This document shows, piece by piece, positions 17,222 to 28,032 of a stretch of 64,000 nucleotides of DNA. The stretch covers positions 105,259 to 169,258 of the forward strand of contig NZ_JACKZA010000008.1 of the NCBI RefSeq assembly GCF_015100155.1, in the 5' to 3' direction. Origin of the DNA: Acidithiobacillus sp. HP-2. GTDB taxonomy: Bacteria > Pseudomonadota > Gammaproteobacteria > Acidithiobacillales > Acidithiobacillaceae. Under the pieces are notes generated by a model. The model made no database searches, had not been told where the DNA came from, and was given only the letters and a program-made list of their open reading frames with translations. A program made the position numbers and the translations under genes. Positions within the stretch are counted from its first letter, which is position 1. Each line of letters starts with the position of its first letter.

Positions 17222-19279
17222 CTACTTCACACGCATGCCGGGTTCGGCGCCGGCATCCGGAGACAGGAGGAAAGGCCCCCCCGCCGGACCACTGGCGGCC
17301 ATGACCATGCCTTCAGACAGGCCAAAACGCATTTTGCGCGGCGCAAGATTGGCCACCATGACCGTCAGGCGTCCCACCAGACTGGCTGGATCGTAGGCAC
17401 TTTTGATACCCGCAAACACTGAACGGGTTTTTTCTTCGCCAATATCCAGGGTCAGATGCAGTAACTTGTCCGCACCTTCCACCGCTTCTGCCGCAACAAT
17501 CCGGGCAATGCGCAAATCGACCTTGCTGAAATCCTCAATACTGATGGTGCTGCTTTCCGTGCCGGGCGCAGCGGCTGCTTTTTTTTCTGTGTCGGCATGT
17601 TCGGGCTTTGTTGCTGCACCATGGGTACCGGGTGCTTCTGTGGGGGCTTGAATCAAGGCGTCCACCTGGGATTTTTCCATACGTTGCAATAAATGGGTGT
17701 AGGGCTGAATGTTGTGCTTCAGCAGGGGTTGGCTGAGTCCCGACCAACTGAGCTCCGTTTGTAAAAATGCCAGCGATTTGCGCGCCAGTTCGGGAATGAC
17801 CGGGCTGAGTAAAGTCACCAGAATGCGGAAGCCATTCAGAGTCACAGTGGCAACGCGATGTAATGCTTCGCGCTGTTCAGGATTTTTGGCCATCGCCCAG
17901 GGGGCATTCTGGTCTACGTAGGCATTAATCTGGTCGGCAAGCGCCATGATGTCGCGCATGGCTTTGCCATATTCGCGACTTTCATAAGCCTCGCCAATAG
18001 CTTCCTGACTGTCCAGCAGATTATCGTAAAATGCCTGATCGGATCCCAGTGATGGGGCCAGTTGCCCGGCAAAAAAGCGATGAATGAATCCCGCCGCCCG
18101 CGAGGCCAGATTGACGACCTTGCCAACCAGATCCCCGTTGCCTTTCAGCAGGAAATCTTCAAGGTTGAGGTCAATGTCTTCGACATGACTGTTGAGTCGG
18201 GTGGCAATGTAATAGCGTAAAAATTCGGGATTGAGATGTTGCAGATATTGTCCGGCAGTGATGGAAGTCCCCCGGGACTTGCTCATTTTGGCACCGTTTA
18301 CGGTCAGGTGTCCGTGAGCAAAAATACCGGTAGGCAGACGATGTCCGGAGCCCTTGAGCATCGCCGGCCAGAACAGGCCATGAAAATAAATAATATCCTT
18401 GCCAATGAAATGATAAATTTCGGCGCTGGCGTCGGGTCCCCAGTAATCACTGAAATCACGACCATGACTGGCACACCAGTGGCGGGTGGCTGCCATGTAA
18501 CCGGGCAGGGCATCCAGCCAGACATAAAAAAACTTGCCCGGCGCATCGGGAATGGGGATGCCGAAGTAAGGTGCATCGCGGCTGATGTCCCAGTCGGCCA
18601 GCCCAATACTGAACCACTCATCGAGCTTGTGGGCGACTTCTTCCTGGAGGGTGCCGCTGTGAATCCATTGTTTGAGGAACCCGGTAAAATCCCCCAACTG
18701 GAAAAAGTAATGCTCGGATTGGCGACGTTCGGGTACTGCACCCGATACGGCAGACACCGGATTGATCAGGTCGGTGGGGCTGTATGTAGCGCCACAGACC
18801 TCGCAGCTGTCTCCATATTGATCGGGTGCCTGGCAACGGGGGCAGGTCCCGCGTATAAAACGATCCGGTAGAAAGATGCCAGCAACGGCATCATAAGCCT
18901 GTTCGATTTCGCGGATGTTGATGAAATCGGCACTGCGCAAAGCCCGATAAATCTCCTGCGATATTTCGAAGTTTTCCGGTGAGTGGGTGCTATGGTACAA
19001 ATCAAAACCGATGCCAAAGCCAGTAAAGTCGCGCAGATGCTCTTCATGCATGCGTGCTATCAAGGCTTCCGGCGTGATGCCTTCACTCTGGGCGCGCAGC
19101 ATGATGGGCGTGCCATGGGCATCATCGGCGCAGACGTAAACGCAATCATGACCCCGCAGGCGCTGATAGCGGGCCCAGATGTCGGTTTGGGTGTATTCAA
19201 CCAGATGGCCAAGGTGAATCGGACCATTGGCGTAGGGCAGGGCGCTGGTAATCAGGATGCGTTTAGTCATAGTAGCCAT
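17222..19279 (-). CDS. metG: Methionyl-tRNA synthetase
   Basis: 685 aa. The Rossmann motif [12 protein letters not shown] is near residue 15, the KMSKS loop (AKMSKSRGT) near residue 335, and a four-cysteine zinc knuckle (CPRC...CEVC) near residue 145. After an anticodon-binding helical domain comes an Ala-rich linker and a C-terminal Trbp111-type tRNA-binding domain ([20 protein letters not shown]), used for dimerisation. ATG 19279 is kept, though a second ATG lies three codons in. It ends 10 bases from the convergent aroF end. Confidence 0.97.
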   Translation of the reverse strand: MATMTKRILITSALPYANGPIHLGHLVEYTQTDIWARYQRLRGHDCVYVCADDAHGTPIMLRAQSEGITPEALIARMHEEHLRDFTGFGIGFDLYHSTHSPENFEISQEIYRALRSADFINIREIEQAYDAVAGIFLPDRFIRGTCPRCQAPDQYGDSCEVCGATYSPTDLINPVSAVSGAVPERRQSEHYFFQLGDFTGFLKQWIHSGTLQEEVAHKLDEWFSIGLADWDISRDAPYFGIPIPDAPGKFFYVWLDALPGYMAATRHWCASHGRDFSDYWGPDASAEIYHFIGKDIIYFHGLFWPAMLKGSGHRLPTGIFAHGHLTVNGAKMSKSRGTSITAGQYLQHLNPEFLRYYIATRLNSHVEDIDLNLEDFLLKGNGDLVGKVVNLASRAAGFIHRFFAGQLAPSLGSDQAFYDNLLDSQEAIGEAYESREYGKAMRDIMALADQINAYVDQNAPWAMAKNPEQREALHRVATVTLNGFRILVTLLSPVIPELARKSLAFLQTELSWSGLSQPLLKHNIQPYTHLLQRMEKSQVDALIQAPTEAPGTHGAATKPEHADTEKKAAAAPGTESSTISIEDFSKVDLRIARIVAAEAVEGADKLLHLTLDIGEEKTRSVFAGIKSAYDPASLVGRLTVMVANLAPRKMRFGLSEGMVMAASGPAGGPFLLSPDAGAEPGMRVK

Positions 19280-19389
19280 AAATTACAGGGGAAGCGCTTG
19301 TCAGGCAATGCTGTTGAACGATTTTTGATGCTGGCAGTCACTGCTGATCCATGGTATAAAGGGCGCCATTTTTCAGGGAGATTTATCTG

Positions 19390-19626
19390 ATGTCCAGAGT
19401 TTGCAAGGTGACCGGCAAAAAGCCTATGGCCGGAAACAATGTTTCGCACGCCCACAACAAGACCCGTCGGCGTTTTCTGCCCAATCTCCAGTATCATCGT
19501 TTCTGGGTAGAAAGTGAAAATCGCTGGGTGCGTATGCGGGTGAGCACCAAGGGTATTCGTACCATCGACAAAAAAGGTATTGATGCGGTTCTGGCTGAAC
19601 TGCGTGCTGCCGGCGAAAAAATCTGA
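19390..19626 (+). CDS. rpmB: 50S ribosomal protein L28
   Basis: 78 aa, complete. The start [20 protein letters not shown] and the conserved basic segments [13 protein letters not shown] and [14 protein letters not shown] match L28. It is followed 11 bases later by rpmG, the classical bacterial rpmB-rpmG operon. Confidence 0.98.
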   Translation: MSRVCKVTGKKPMAGNNVSHAHNKTRRRFLPNLQYHRFWVESENRWVRMRVSTKGIRTIDKKGIDAVLAELRAAGEKI

Positions 19627-19637
19627 GGATTTAACTG

Positions 19638-19793
19638 ATGCGCGACAAAATCAAATTGGTTTCCACGGCCGGTACCGGTCATTTCTACACCACGACCAAA
19701 AACAAGAAGACCACACCGGACAAGCTGGAAATGAAAAAGTACGATCCCAAAGTCCGTAAGCACGTGGCTTACCGGGAAGACAAAATCAAGTAA
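19638..19793 (+). CDS. rpmG: 50S ribosomal protein L33
   Basis: 51 aa: starts [19 protein letters not shown] and ends [10 protein letters not shown]. It has the non-zinc form (no CxxC pairs), so its synthesis does not depend on zinc supply. Second gene of the rpmBG operon. It is too short for a 60-residue cutoff. Confidence 0.98.
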   Translation: MRDKIKLVSTAGTGHFYTTTKNKKTTPDKLEMKKYDPKVRKHVAYREDKIK

Positions 19794-19879
19794 TTTTCTG
19801 TGCCTCCCTGCGGTCTGCCCTGAATCTTCAGGAGAGGCCGGTTGGTTCTTTGCTCAACCATCATTATTTTGCTAAGTTA

Positions 19880-19906
19880 TTAGCACTCCTGATGGTTGAG
19901 TGCCAA
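19880..19906. promoter_or_regulatory. CIRCE operator for HrcA
   Basis: TTAGCACTC - 9 bases - GAGTGCCAA, one mismatch from the consensus TTAGCACTC-N9-GAGTGCTAA. It lies about 110 bases upstream of hrcA and should be the binding site of the HrcA repressor, giving heat-shock control of hrcA-grpE-dnaK-dnaJ. Confidence 0.95.
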
Positions 19907-20013
19907 GGACCCCATTTCAATCATATGTGCATCGTCCACAATTTCTTGTTCTCCGGATATTCATGCGGCCTGGCAACAGCACAGGATAATCTCGTCTGTT
20001 GGGGACAAATCTG

Positions 20014-21039
20014 ATGGCTATGGATGAACGTGCGCGGCACCTGCTCAAATCCCTCATCGAGCAGCATATAGCCAATGGTGTACCGGTCGGCAGTCGCCAG
20101 TTGGCCAAGGGCGCCGGTCTCAATATCAGTCCTGCTACGGTCCGTAATGTCATGGCGGATCTTGAAGATGAAGGTTATCTGATTTCCCCCCATACTTCTG
20201 CCGGACGCATTCCTACCCACGTCGGTTACCGCTTTTTTGTGGATGCGCTGCTGCGGGTGGTGCCGCTGTCTCCCGAGTCCCATCAACTGCTGATTCATCG
20301 GTTGGGGCACTACATTCCGGATACCGAGCAGGTGCTCCATGCGGCCACGGAGGTGCTTTCGGAGTTGACCCACATGGCGGGGTTTGTCCGCGTGCCCCGG
20401 CGCGCCAATCGAACGTTGCGCCATGTGGATTTTCTGGCGCTGCGCGAAAAGGAAGTGCTGGCCATTTTTGTAACCGATAAGGGCGATGTCGAAAACCGCC
20501 TGATTCGCACCGAGCATGCCCTCAGTGCCGCTGAACTCAATCAGGCGGCCAATTTCTTCAATGAAAGTTATGGTGGTCGCCCCTTGCAGGAAGTCATCCA
20601 GCATTTGCAGCGCGATCTGCAGCAATCCCGTCACGAAATGGACCGCATATTGCGCAGTGCCATGGAGCTGGGTGAGGAAATGCTGGAAGAAGATCAGCAG
20701 CGCATGCTTATTGAAGGGGAGTTTCAATTGCTGGACCTGCCGGAACTGGCCGGTAGTGAACGTCTGCGCGAGTTACTCAATGCGGTGCGGCAGAAGCGTG
20801 ATCTCGTCCATCTTCTCGATGGCAGTATGCGCGGCAGTGAAGTGCGCCTCTTCATTGGTGAGGAATCGGGCTTTGCGCCCTTGAGCGATTGCAGTGTCGT
20901 TTCAGCGCCGTACGTGGTGGATGGCGAGGTGCTCGGCGTGCTCGGTGTGATTGGACCCATGCGCATGCCTTATCAACAGATTATTCCCCTGGTGGATGGC
21001 ACCGCCCATTTACTGGGGCGGGCTTTGTCACAATCTTGA
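20014..21039 (+). CDS. hrcA: Heat-inducible transcription repressor HrcA
   Basis: 341 aa from ATG 20014 with GGGGAC upstream. The N-terminal winged helix includes IANGVPVGSRQLAK and SPATVRNVMADLEDEGYL, and the C-terminal GAF-like region follows. It binds CIRCE at 19880-19906 and represses the chaperone operon when GroEL/DnaK capacity is sufficient. grpE follows 72 bases later. Confidence 0.96.
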   Translation: MAMDERARHLLKSLIEQHIANGVPVGSRQLAKGAGLNISPATVRNVMADLEDEGYLISPHTSAGRIPTHVGYRFFVDALLRVVPLSPESHQLLIHRLGHYIPDTEQVLHAATEVLSELTHMAGFVRVPRRANRTLRHVDFLALREKEVLAIFVTDKGDVENRLIRTEHALSAAELNQAANFFNESYGGRPLQEVIQHLQRDLQQSRHEMDRILRSAMELGEEMLEEDQQRMLIEGEFQLLDLPELAGSERLRELLNAVRQKRDLVHLLDGSMRGSEVRLFIGEESGFAPLSDCSVVSAPYVVDGEVLGVLGVIGPMRMPYQQIIPLVDGTAHLLGRALSQS

Positions 21040-21111
21040 GTGGCTTGGCTTGAAATGCCGCCGGGTCCTCCCCATATGGAGGACATCCAAACGATCAGGA
21101 GTGAATTGCGC

Positions 21112-21636
21112 ATGAGTGAAGAAGAAAAGCCCGTGTCGTCTTCAGAAGAAGCGGAGACAACAGCAGCATCCGAGGCCGGTGAAGTCAATTGGGAGGAGAA
21201 GGCGGAAGCCTATCGCAATGATTATCTGCGCGCCTTGGCTGATGCCGAAAACCAGCGCAAGCGCTCGGAAAAGCAGATTGAAGATGCCCGTAATTATGCC
21301 GTAGACCGCTTTGCCCGGGAATTGCTGCCGGTTATCGACAGTCTCGAACTGGCCCTGGCGACGCCCCTGGAAGGCGATGAAGCGCTCACGCAGTTTCGCC
21401 AGGGTATTGAAAATACGCTGACTCTGTTTGCCCAGGCCTTGGGAAAAGCAGGTATCGCCCCCATAGAAATGGGCGAAGGGCGTTTTGATCCGCATCTGCA
21501 TCAGGCGATTGCCATGGTGGAGTCAGAAGGGGATGCAAACCGGATTCTTGCGGTACACCAGAAAGGTTATCTCATGCATGACCGTCTGCTGCGTCCCGCC
21601 ATGGTTTCGGTGTCCAAAGCACCCAAAACCGCGTAA
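21112..21636 (+). CDS. grpE: Nucleotide-exchange factor GrpE
   Basis: 174 aa from ATG 21112, preferred because AGGAG (21098-21102) is well placed; longer starts lack support. An acidic N-terminus is followed by the long dimeric helix (NDYLRALADAENQRKRSEKQ) and the C-terminal beta domain (GEGRFDPHLHQAIAMVE). It releases ADP from DnaK. Located between hrcA and dnaK in one operon. Confidence 0.97.
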   Translation: MSEEEKPVSSSEEAETTAASEAGEVNWEEKAEAYRNDYLRALADAENQRKRSEKQIEDARNYAVDRFARELLPVIDSLELALATPLEGDEALTQFRQGIENTLTLFAQALGKAGIAPIEMGEGRFDPHLHQAIAMVESEGDANRILAVHQKGYLMHDRLLRPAMVSVSKAPKTA

Positions 21637-21682
21637 TCATTGTTGATATAAACACAAATTTTTTAATTCAGGAGAACATATA

Positions 21683-23587
21683 ATGGCTAAGGTAATTGGC
21701 ATCGATTTGGGCACCACCAATTCTTGTGTCGCCGTCATGGAAGGCGACAAGGTCAAGGTCATTGAAAACAGTGAGGGCAAGCGGACGACGCCTTCCATTG
21801 TCGCGCTTACGGAAGAGGGCGAGGTGTTGGTTGGCGAAGCGGCGAAACGTCAGGCAGTCACCAATCCCGAAAACACCATTTATGAAGTGAAGCGTCTGAT
21901 TGGTCGTAAATACGACGATGCCGAAGTCCAGAAAGATCTGAAGCACGTTCCCTATAAGGTGGTCAAGGCCGAGAACGGCGATGCCTGGGTAGAAGTGCGC
22001 GATAAAAAATATTCCGCGCAACAGATTTCGGCTTTCATTTTGCAGAAAATGAAAAAGACGGCGGAAGATTATCTCGGTGAAACGGTCAGTGAGGCAGTCA
22101 TTACCGTCCCTGCCTACTTCAACGATGCCCAACGTCAGGCTACCAAGGATGCGGGACGTATTGCCGGTCTGGAAGTGAAACGCATCATCAACGAGCCTAC
22201 CGCAGCGGCCCTGGCTTTTGGTGAAGACAAAAAGCCCGGCGACAGCAAAATCGCGGTTTATGATCTTGGTGGTGGGACCTTTGACGTATCCATCATCGAA
22301 ATTGCCGAAATGGACGGTGAGCACCAGTTTGAAGTGCTGTCCACCAACGGGGATACTTTCCTGGGTGGTGGTGACTTCGACAATCGCATCATCAATTATC
22401 TGGCGGATTCTTTCAAAGCCGAAGCCGGTATTGACTTGCGCAGTGACCGTCTGGCCATGCAGCGTCTGAAGGAAGCGGCGGAAAAAGCCAAAATTGAGCT
22501 TTCTTCGGCGCAGCAGACGGACGTCAACCTGCCCTTCATCACCGCCGACCAGAGTGGTCCCAAGCATCTGAACATGAAGCTGACCCGGGCCAAGCTGGAA
22601 TCTCTGGTGGAAGACATTATTGACCGCAGTATGGCCCCCTGCCGGGTTGCCATGAAGGACGCCAACCTGTCCACCAGTCAGGTGACTGATGTGATTCTGG
22701 TGGGTGGTCAGAGCCGGATGCCCAAGGTTCAGGAAAAGGTCAAAGACTTTTTCGGTCAGGACCCGCGCAAGGATGTGAATCCCGACGAGGCGGTGGCCAT
22801 TGGCGCAGCCATTCAGGGCGCGGTGCTGTCTGGCGACAAAAAAGACGTGCTGCTCATGGACGTCACACCCCTGTCTCTGGGTATTGAAACCCTGGGCGGC
22901 GTAATGACCAAGCTGATCGAAAAAAACACAACCATCCCGACCCGCAAGTCCCAGGTGTTTTCTACGGCAGAAGACAACCAGTCGGCGGTGACGGTACACG
23001 TTCTGCAGGGTGAGCGTGAGCTGGCCCGGGATAACAAATCCCTGGCACGCTTTGATCTGGCCGATATTGCTCCGGCGCCACGGGGTATGCCGCAGATTGA
23101 AGTGACTTTTGATATTGATGCCAACGGTATCCTCCATGTGTCGGCCAAAGACAACCAGACCGGCAAGGAGCAGTCCATCAAGATCACCGCCGGTTCCGGC
23201 CTCTCCGAGGAAGAAATCAAGCGGATGGTCGCCGAAGCCGAAGCGCATGCGGCTGATGACAAGAAGGCGCGGGCATTGATTGAAGCCCGTAACGAAGCGG
23301 ATGCCAGCATTCACGGCGCACGCAAGGCGCTGACTGAACAGGCATCGGCACCGGAAGCGGACAAGGCCAAGGTTACTGAAGCCATTACGGCGGTGGAAAC
23401 GGCCAGCAAGGGTGAGGACCCTGAAGCCATCAAAGGTGCCGTGGCGACCTTGATGGCGGCCATGTCCACACTGCTGCAAAGTGCGGCAGGCAGTCAGGCG
23501 GAGCCCGGCGCAACTGCTCAGGGTGAAGGGCAAGCCAAGGCGGATGATGTGGTCGACGCGGAGTTTGAAGAAGTCGATAAAAAGTAA
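21683..23587 (+). CDS. dnaK: Chaperone DnaK (Hsp70)
   Basis: 634 aa. Complete Hsp70: [16 protein letters not shown] at the start, the second nucleotide motif [31 protein letters not shown], and an acidic C-terminus ending in [17 protein letters not shown]-driven folding and repair chaperone, working with DnaJ and GrpE from the same operon. The ribosome-binding site AGGAG precedes the ATG. Confidence 0.99.
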   Translation: MAKVIGIDLGTTNSCVAVMEGDKVKVIENSEGKRTTPSIVALTEEGEVLVGEAAKRQAVTNPENTIYEVKRLIGRKYDDAEVQKDLKHVPYKVVKAENGDAWVEVRDKKYSAQQISAFILQKMKKTAEDYLGETVSEAVITVPAYFNDAQRQATKDAGRIAGLEVKRIINEPTAAALAFGEDKKPGDSKIAVYDLGGGTFDVSIIEIAEMDGEHQFEVLSTNGDTFLGGGDFDNRIINYLADSFKAEAGIDLRSDRLAMQRLKEAAEKAKIELSSAQQTDVNLPFITADQSGPKHLNMKLTRAKLESLVEDIIDRSMAPCRVAMKDANLSTSQVTDVILVGGQSRMPKVQEKVKDFFGQDPRKDVNPDEAVAIGAAIQGAVLSGDKKDVLLMDVTPLSLGIETLGGVMTKLIEKNTTIPTRKSQVFSTAEDNQSAVTVHVLQGERELARDNKSLARFDLADIAPAPRGMPQIEVTFDIDANGILHVSAKDNQTGKEQSIKITAGSGLSEEEIKRMVAEAEAHAADDKKARALIEARNEADASIHGARKALTEQASAPEADKAKVTEAITAVETASKGEDPEAIKGAVATLMAAMSTLLQSAAGSQAEPGATAQGEGQAKADDVVDAEFEEVDKK

Positions 23588-23603
23588 TTCAGACTTTGGT
23601 GAT

Positions 23604-23634
23604 AAGGGGGCAGGATCTGGTATCCTGTCCCCTT
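23604..23634 (+). other. Strong hairpin in the dnaK-dnaJ spacer
   Basis: AAGGGGGCAGGAT pairs with ATCCTGTCCCCTT across a CTGGT loop: 13 pairs with one G-T wobble. No T-run follows, so it is more likely an RNA-processing or stabilising stem that lowers dnaJ expression relative to dnaK than a full terminator. Confidence 0.7.
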
Positions 23635-23653
23635 GCCTGTTTCAGGATAAAAA

Positions 23654-24796
23654 ATGGCTACACGCGATTATTACGAAATTTTGGAAATTACCCGCAGCGC
23701 CGACGATGGGGAAATCAAAAAATCCTACCGTCGTCTGGCGATGCGCTATCATCCTGACCGCAATCCCGATGATCCCAGTGCGGAAGATCGCTTCAAGGAA
23801 ATCAGCGAGGCCTACGAGGTCTTGTCCGATGCTTCCAAGCGTCAGGCTTATGACCGCTTCGGACACGCCGGGGTGCAGGGTGGTGCTGGTCCCGGCGGCG
23901 GTTTTGGTGGCGGCTTCGGAGGTTTTGGCGGTGGCGCTGGCTTTGGAGATATTTTCGGGGATCTTTTTGAACAGGCTTTTGGCGGCGGTGGGCGTGGTCA
24001 GGATTCCGGGCGTGGCTCGGATTTGCGTTATGAGCTGGATCTGACGCTGGAAGAAGCCGCACTGGGCAAACAGGTCACTATTCAGATTCCCAGTTCCGCG
24101 CCTTGTGATGTTTGTCACGGTACCGGGGCAAAACCGGGCAGTAAGGTTGAAGATTGCAGCACCTGTGGGGGACGCGGTCAGGTGCGGATGGTTCAGGGCT
24201 TTTTCTCGGTGACGCGCCCCTGTCCGCAATGTAATGGCAGTGGTAAAACCATCAAGGATCCCTGCAGCAATTGTCAGGGGCACGGCAGGGTCCGCAAAAC
24301 CCGTGATCTCGAAGTCAAGGTGCCAGCCGGTGTAGATACGGGCGACCGCATCCGTCTGAATGGTGAAGGCGAAGCTGGGGAACGCGGCGCAGCGGCGGGT
24401 GATCTGTATATTCAGGTGCGGGTCCAGCCCCACAACTTGTTCGAGCGCGATGGAGATGATCTGCATTGTGCCGTTCCGGTGAATTTCACGACCATGGCCA
24501 TGGGGGGCGAACTGGAAGTGCCCACTTTGACGGGTCGGGCCAAAATCCAGATTGCGCCGGGAACCCAGTCCGGCATGGTGTTTCGCTTGCGCGGTAAGGG
24601 TATCAAGGGGGTGCGCAGCAAGTTGCATGGTGACTTGCATTGTCGACTGCAGGTGGAAGTGCCCGTGCATTTGTCGGCACGACAAAAAGAACTGCTGGAA
24701 GAATTTGCCAGCACTGCCGCAGATCAGAGCCAGCATCCCCAGCAGGAAAGCTGGTGGAACAAGGCCAAAGACTTTCTGGACCGGATGGGACTCTGA
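23654..24796 (+). CDS. dnaJ: Chaperone DnaJ (type I Hsp40)
   Basis: 380 aa. J domain with the HPD tripeptide ([10 protein letters not shown], near residue 32), a Gly/Phe-rich linker (about residues 75-118), four CxxCxGxG-type zinc motifs ([32 protein letters not shown]), and the C-terminal substrate-binding domains. All features of a type I DnaJ. Its stop codon overlaps the dapB start (TGATG), so dapB belongs to the same transcript. Confidence 0.98.
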   Translation: MATRDYYEILEITRSADDGEIKKSYRRLAMRYHPDRNPDDPSAEDRFKEISEAYEVLSDASKRQAYDRFGHAGVQGGAGPGGGFGGGFGGFGGGAGFGDIFGDLFEQAFGGGGRGQDSGRGSDLRYELDLTLEEAALGKQVTIQIPSSAPCDVCHGTGAKPGSKVEDCSTCGGRGQVRMVQGFFSVTRPCPQCNGSGKTIKDPCSNCQGHGRVRKTRDLEVKVPAGVDTGDRIRLNGEGEAGERGAAAGDLYIQVRVQPHNLFERDGDDLHCAVPVNFTTMAMGGELEVPTLTGRAKIQIAPGTQSGMVFRLRGKGIKGVRSKLHGDLHCRLQVEVPVHLSARQKELLEEFASTAADQSQHPQQESWWNKAKDFLDRMGL

Positions 24797-25632
24797 TGAA
24801 CCAGCCAACCCGCGTCGCCATAACCGCAGTTTCGGGACGTATGGGCCGGGCGCTGATTCAGGCTTTGGAGGGGCGCGAAGACCTGCAGCTGAGCGCAGCC
24901 ATCGGTCGTGCAGGTGCGGAATATCTGACGCAAGACGCTGGTCGCCTTGCCGGTGTCAGGCCGCTGGGTGTGTCTGTCACGGCAGATTTGAGCGCGGTGC
25001 TGGCGCAGGACAAGGCCGTGGATGTGGTCGTTGAATTCGGTCCGGTAGCCGCCGCGCTGGACCATGTGCTGGCTTGTCAGAGGACGAAAACCCCCATCGT
25101 CATTGGTACGACGGGGTTTTCTTCCGAACAGCAAAATGTGCTGAAAACCGCCAGTCAGGTTATTCCCCTGCTGTTGGCCCCCAATATGAGTGTTGGCATC
25201 AATGTGTTGCTGGCTTATCTTCCGGCTATCACCAAGGCGCTGGGGGAAAGTTACGATGTGGAAATTGTCGAGGCCCACCATCGTCACAAAGTAGACGCGC
25301 CATCAGGAACCGCACTGGCTTTGGGGCGCGCCGTCGCCAAGGGACGCGGTGTCGCTCTCAAGGACGTGGAGTGCTTTGATCGTAATACTATCCGGGGGCC
25401 ACGCCAGGAAGGCAGTATTGGCTTTGCTACTTTGCGTGCTGCTGACGTGGTGGGTGAACATACGGTATGGCTGGCGGGCGCGGGCGAGCGTCTGGAATTG
25501 ACCCATCGTGCCGCCAGCCGTCTGAACTTTGCCGAGGGCGCACTGCGGGCGGCGCACTGGTTGGCGGTACAAAGCCCCGGATTTTACGATATGCAGGACG
25601 TTCTGGGTTTGAAGCAGGGGCCGGTCCTGTAA
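24796..25632 (+). CDS. dapB: 4-hydroxy-tetrahydrodipicolinate reductase
   Basis: 278 aa from the ATG overlapping the dnaJ stop. NAD(P)H-binding ITAVSGRMGRAL is at the N-terminus and the signature EAHHRHKVDAPSGTAL near residue 158. It reduces the DapA product in lysine and diaminopimelate synthesis. Coupling to the heat-shock operon is seen in several proteobacteria. Complete length. Confidence 0.97.
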   Translation: MNQPTRVAITAVSGRMGRALIQALEGREDLQLSAAIGRAGAEYLTQDAGRLAGVRPLGVSVTADLSAVLAQDKAVDVVVEFGPVAAALDHVLACQRTKTPIVIGTTGFSSEQQNVLKTASQVIPLLLAPNMSVGINVLLAYLPAITKALGESYDVEIVEAHHRHKVDAPSGTALALGRAVAKGRGVALKDVECFDRNTIRGPRQEGSIGFATLRAADVVGEHTVWLAGAGERLELTHRAASRLNFAEGALRAAHWLAVQSPGFYDMQDVLGLKQGPVL

Positions 25633-25667
25633 TTTTCCCTGCACTTAAGTAACGAGGAGCAGCTATC

Positions 25668-25982
25668 ATGCAATATGTTGTCGCGAATCGGGTACCTGTA
25701 AAGGCCGAATATCGGGCCGAGTTTGAGGCACGTTTTCAAAAACGCGCGGGAGAAGTGGATAAGCAGCCGGGATTTGTGCGCATGGAGGTTTTGCGTCCGG
25801 TCAATGATGACGGCGTTTATGTCGTGCTGACGCACTGGGCTGATCAGACAGCGTTCGAGGCCTGGATGAAAAGTGACGATTTCAAGGCGGCCCATACCAA
25901 TCCGCTGCCCAAGGAAGCCTTTGGTGAAGGGGGCGGTCTGGAGCGTCACGAAGTCGTGATCAGTGCAGAGACCGCACCCTGA
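25668..25982 (+). CDS. Antibiotic-biosynthesis-monooxygenase (ABM)-fold protein
   Basis: 104 aa, a single dimeric ferredoxin-like ABM domain. Recognisable parts are NRVPVKAEYRAEFEARF, PGFVRMEVLRP and VVLTHWADQTAFEAWMKSDDF. The domain includes haem-degrading IsdG/HmoA proteins and quinol monooxygenases. The spacing of Asn/Trp/His residues fits the IsdG-like type, but a haem substrate is only inferred. AGGAG precedes the ATG. Stands between dapB and mrp. Confidence 0.8.
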   Translation: MQYVVANRVPVKAEYRAEFEARFQKRAGEVDKQPGFVRMEVLRPVNDDGVYVVLTHWADQTAFEAWMKSDDFKAAHTNPLPKEAFGEGGGLERHEVVISAETAP

Positions 25983-26064
25983 TCCACTGTCGCGAAAAAA
26001 CAGATTTTTGCGGATACACCACTTAATATGACGGCAGCTTTGGATGCCGGAGATGAGGACGAGC

Positions 26065-27141
26065 ATGGCAGAATTGACGCGGGAACAAGTAGAGCAGTCA
26101 TTGCAGGCAATGGAAGACCCTTATCTGGGTAAAACTCTCGCAAAAGCCGGCGTACTCAAAAGTGTGGACGGTAACCAGGTCAAACTGGAATTACCCTATC
26201 CCAGCGCTGGTGTAGCTATCAGTCTGAGTCAGGACGTGGCGCGGCAGATTCAAAATGACCACGGCCTGCAGGCGGATGTTTCGGTCAGTCATCGTATTGT
26301 CACCCATCAGGTCCAGCGCGGCGTCAAGCTCATGGAAGGCGTGCGCAATATTATTGCGGTAGCGTCGGGCAAGGGTGGCGTGGGCAAGTCAACCACCTCA
26401 GTAAATCTGGCGCTGGCGCTGGCCAGGGAAGGTGCCCGGGTAGGAATTCTGGATGCCGATATTTACGGTCCCAGCCAGCCGCGCATGCTGGGTATTTCCG
26501 GTAAACCCACCAGCAAGGATGGAAAAAAGATGGAACCCATGGAGGGGCATGGCCTTAAAGCCATGTCCATCGGTTTTCTGATTGATGAAGAAACCCCCAT
26601 GGTCTGGCGCGGGCCTATGGTCATGCAGGCGCTGGAGCAGCTGCTCTCGGATACCCGCTGGGGAGAACTGGATTATCTGGTCATCGATCTGCCACCGGGT
26701 ACGGGCGATACCCAGTTGACCCTGGCGCAGAAAGTGCCGGTTTCTGGGGCGGTCATTGTCACCACGCCCCAGGATATTGCCTTGCTGGATGCCCGCAAGG
26801 GTCTGAAAATGTTTGAGAAAGTCGGGGTTCCAATCATCGGGATTATCGAGAACATGAGCTTTTATATTTGCCCCAAATGTGGCAATGAGGACGATATTTT
26901 CGGCCATGGTGGCGGTGCCAGCATGGCCGAGCAGGATGGTGTGGAATTTCTGGGCGCCATCCCTCTGGACCGCAGCATTCGTAGCGAAGCCGATAATGGA
27001 GCGCCCACGGTGGTGGCACAACCCGATTCGCGTCTGGCCAAAATCTACATCGAACTGGCGCGTCATGTGGCCGGGCGGGTGGCCAATCAGGCCGTGGATC
27101 ATAGCCACAAATTCCCCAATATTGTCGTGCAGAATCGCTAA
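26065..27141 (+). CDS. mrp: Iron-sulfur cluster carrier protein (Mrp/ApbC/NBP35 family)
   Basis: 358 aa. An N-terminal MIP18-like domain (about residues 5-80) is followed by a P-loop ATPase with the deviant Walker motif [15 protein letters not shown] near residue 105. The CxxC pair that holds a bridging [4Fe-4S] cluster is in [15 protein letters not shown] near residue 272. It transfers clusters to apoproteins in the cytosol. It ends one base before the dcd start. Confidence 0.95.
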   Translation: MAELTREQVEQSLQAMEDPYLGKTLAKAGVLKSVDGNQVKLELPYPSAGVAISLSQDVARQIQNDHGLQADVSVSHRIVTHQVQRGVKLMEGVRNIIAVASGKGGVGKSTTSVNLALALAREGARVGILDADIYGPSQPRMLGISGKPTSKDGKKMEPMEGHGLKAMSIGFLIDEETPMVWRGPMVMQALEQLLSDTRWGELDYLVIDLPPGTGDTQLTLAQKVPVSGAVIVTTPQDIALLDARKGLKMFEKVGVPIIGIIENMSFYICPKCGNEDDIFGHGGGASMAEQDGVEFLGAIPLDRSIRSEADNGAPTVVAQPDSRLAKIYIELARHVAGRVANQAVDHSHKFPNIVVQNR

Positions 27142-27142
27142 A

Positions 27143-27709
27143 ATGAGTATCAAATCAGATCGCTGGATTCGGCACATGGCAGAAAATGAGGGGATGATCG
27201 AGCCCTTTTCCCCCTGTCAGGTGCGCCATGTAGAGGGCAGTCCCATCATTTCCTACGGCTTGTCGTCATATGGTTATGATATTCGCTGCGCCGGTGAATT
27301 TAAGGTATTTACCAATGTGCGCAGTGCCATCGTCGATCCCAAAAATTTCAGCGAAGATTCTTTTGTGGATTTCAGTGGGGATACCTGCGTTATTCCACCC
27401 AATTCATTTGCCTTGGCGCGTACCCTGGAATATTTCCGGATTCCCCGCAATGTGCTCACCATTTGTCTGGGCAAAAGTACCTACGCGCGTTGCGGTATTA
27501 TTGTGAATGTCACACCCTTTGAGCCGGAATGGGAAGGCTATGTGACCCTGGAATTTTCCAATACCACGCCGTTGCCGGCCAAAATATACGCCAATGAAGG
27601 CGTCGCCCAGGTGCTTTTTCTTGAGTCTGATGAGGTCTGCGAAGTGTCCTATGCGGATCGGCGTGGTAAATATCAGGGCCAAAGTGGCGTGACTCTTCCC
27701 AAGGCTTGA
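27143..27709 (+). CDS. dcd: dCTP deaminase
   Basis: 188 aa from ATG 27143. Converts dCTP to dUTP, feeding thymidylate synthesis. Motifs: [13 protein letters not shown] near residue 35, the catalytic Glu in [14 protein letters not shown], and the C-terminal nucleotide-binding [14 protein letters not shown]. Length and ends match the family. Immediately follows mrp, so likely co-transcribed. Confidence 0.97.
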   Translation: MSIKSDRWIRHMAENEGMIEPFSPCQVRHVEGSPIISYGLSSYGYDIRCAGEFKVFTNVRSAIVDPKNFSEDSFVDFSGDTCVIPPNSFALARTLEYFRIPRNVLTICLGKSTYARCGIIVNVTPFEPEWEGYVTLEFSNTTPLPAKIYANEGVAQVLFLESDEVCEVSYADRRGKYQGQSGVTLPKA

Positions 27710-27785
27710 GTGGTTCTGTAAGCGGAAAAATCAGTCCTGGCAGATGTTAATTTAAATAACCGTGGATTCATTTGAGGGTGTTGTC

Positions 27786-28007
27786 ATGCGCAAAACAGCA
27801 TTGGTCATACTCAGTATCATCGGCATTTTTCTGATGCTTTCAGGCCTGTTGTTTTTTCTGCAGGGCACCGGAATATTTCCCTACCCGAAAAGCAGTTTCA
27901 TGATCAATGAAACCATCTGGATTATCCGTGGAGCTATTTTATTTGTGGTCGGGTTGATTGTTCTGTTGATTGGCCGCCGTTTCCGGCGACCAGTTAAATT
28001 CCGCTAA
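27786..28007 (+). CDS. Small two-helix membrane protein
   Basis: 73 aa from ATG 27786. Two hydrophobic segments (about residues 5-25 and 45-63) separated by a short loop containing FPYPKSSFMINE, with a basic tail GRRFRRPVKFR. No family recognised. It faces the convergent molybdopterin oxidoreductase gene. Confidence 0.65.
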   Translation: MRKTALVILSIIGIFLMLSGLLFFLQGTGIFPYPKSSFMINETIWIIRGAILFVVGLIVLLIGRRFRRPVKFR

Positions 28008-28032
28008 ATGGCAGAGAATCAACGTTTCTGGT

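Noticed and set aside
21668..23533. 621-codon open frame antisense to dnaK
   Set aside because: It lies wholly over dnaK in the opposite strand; long antisense frames arise from codon bias in GC-rich genes and it has no ribosome-binding site or family features.
23642..24808. 388-codon open frame antisense to dnaJ
   Set aside because: Shadow of dnaJ, low-complexity composition.
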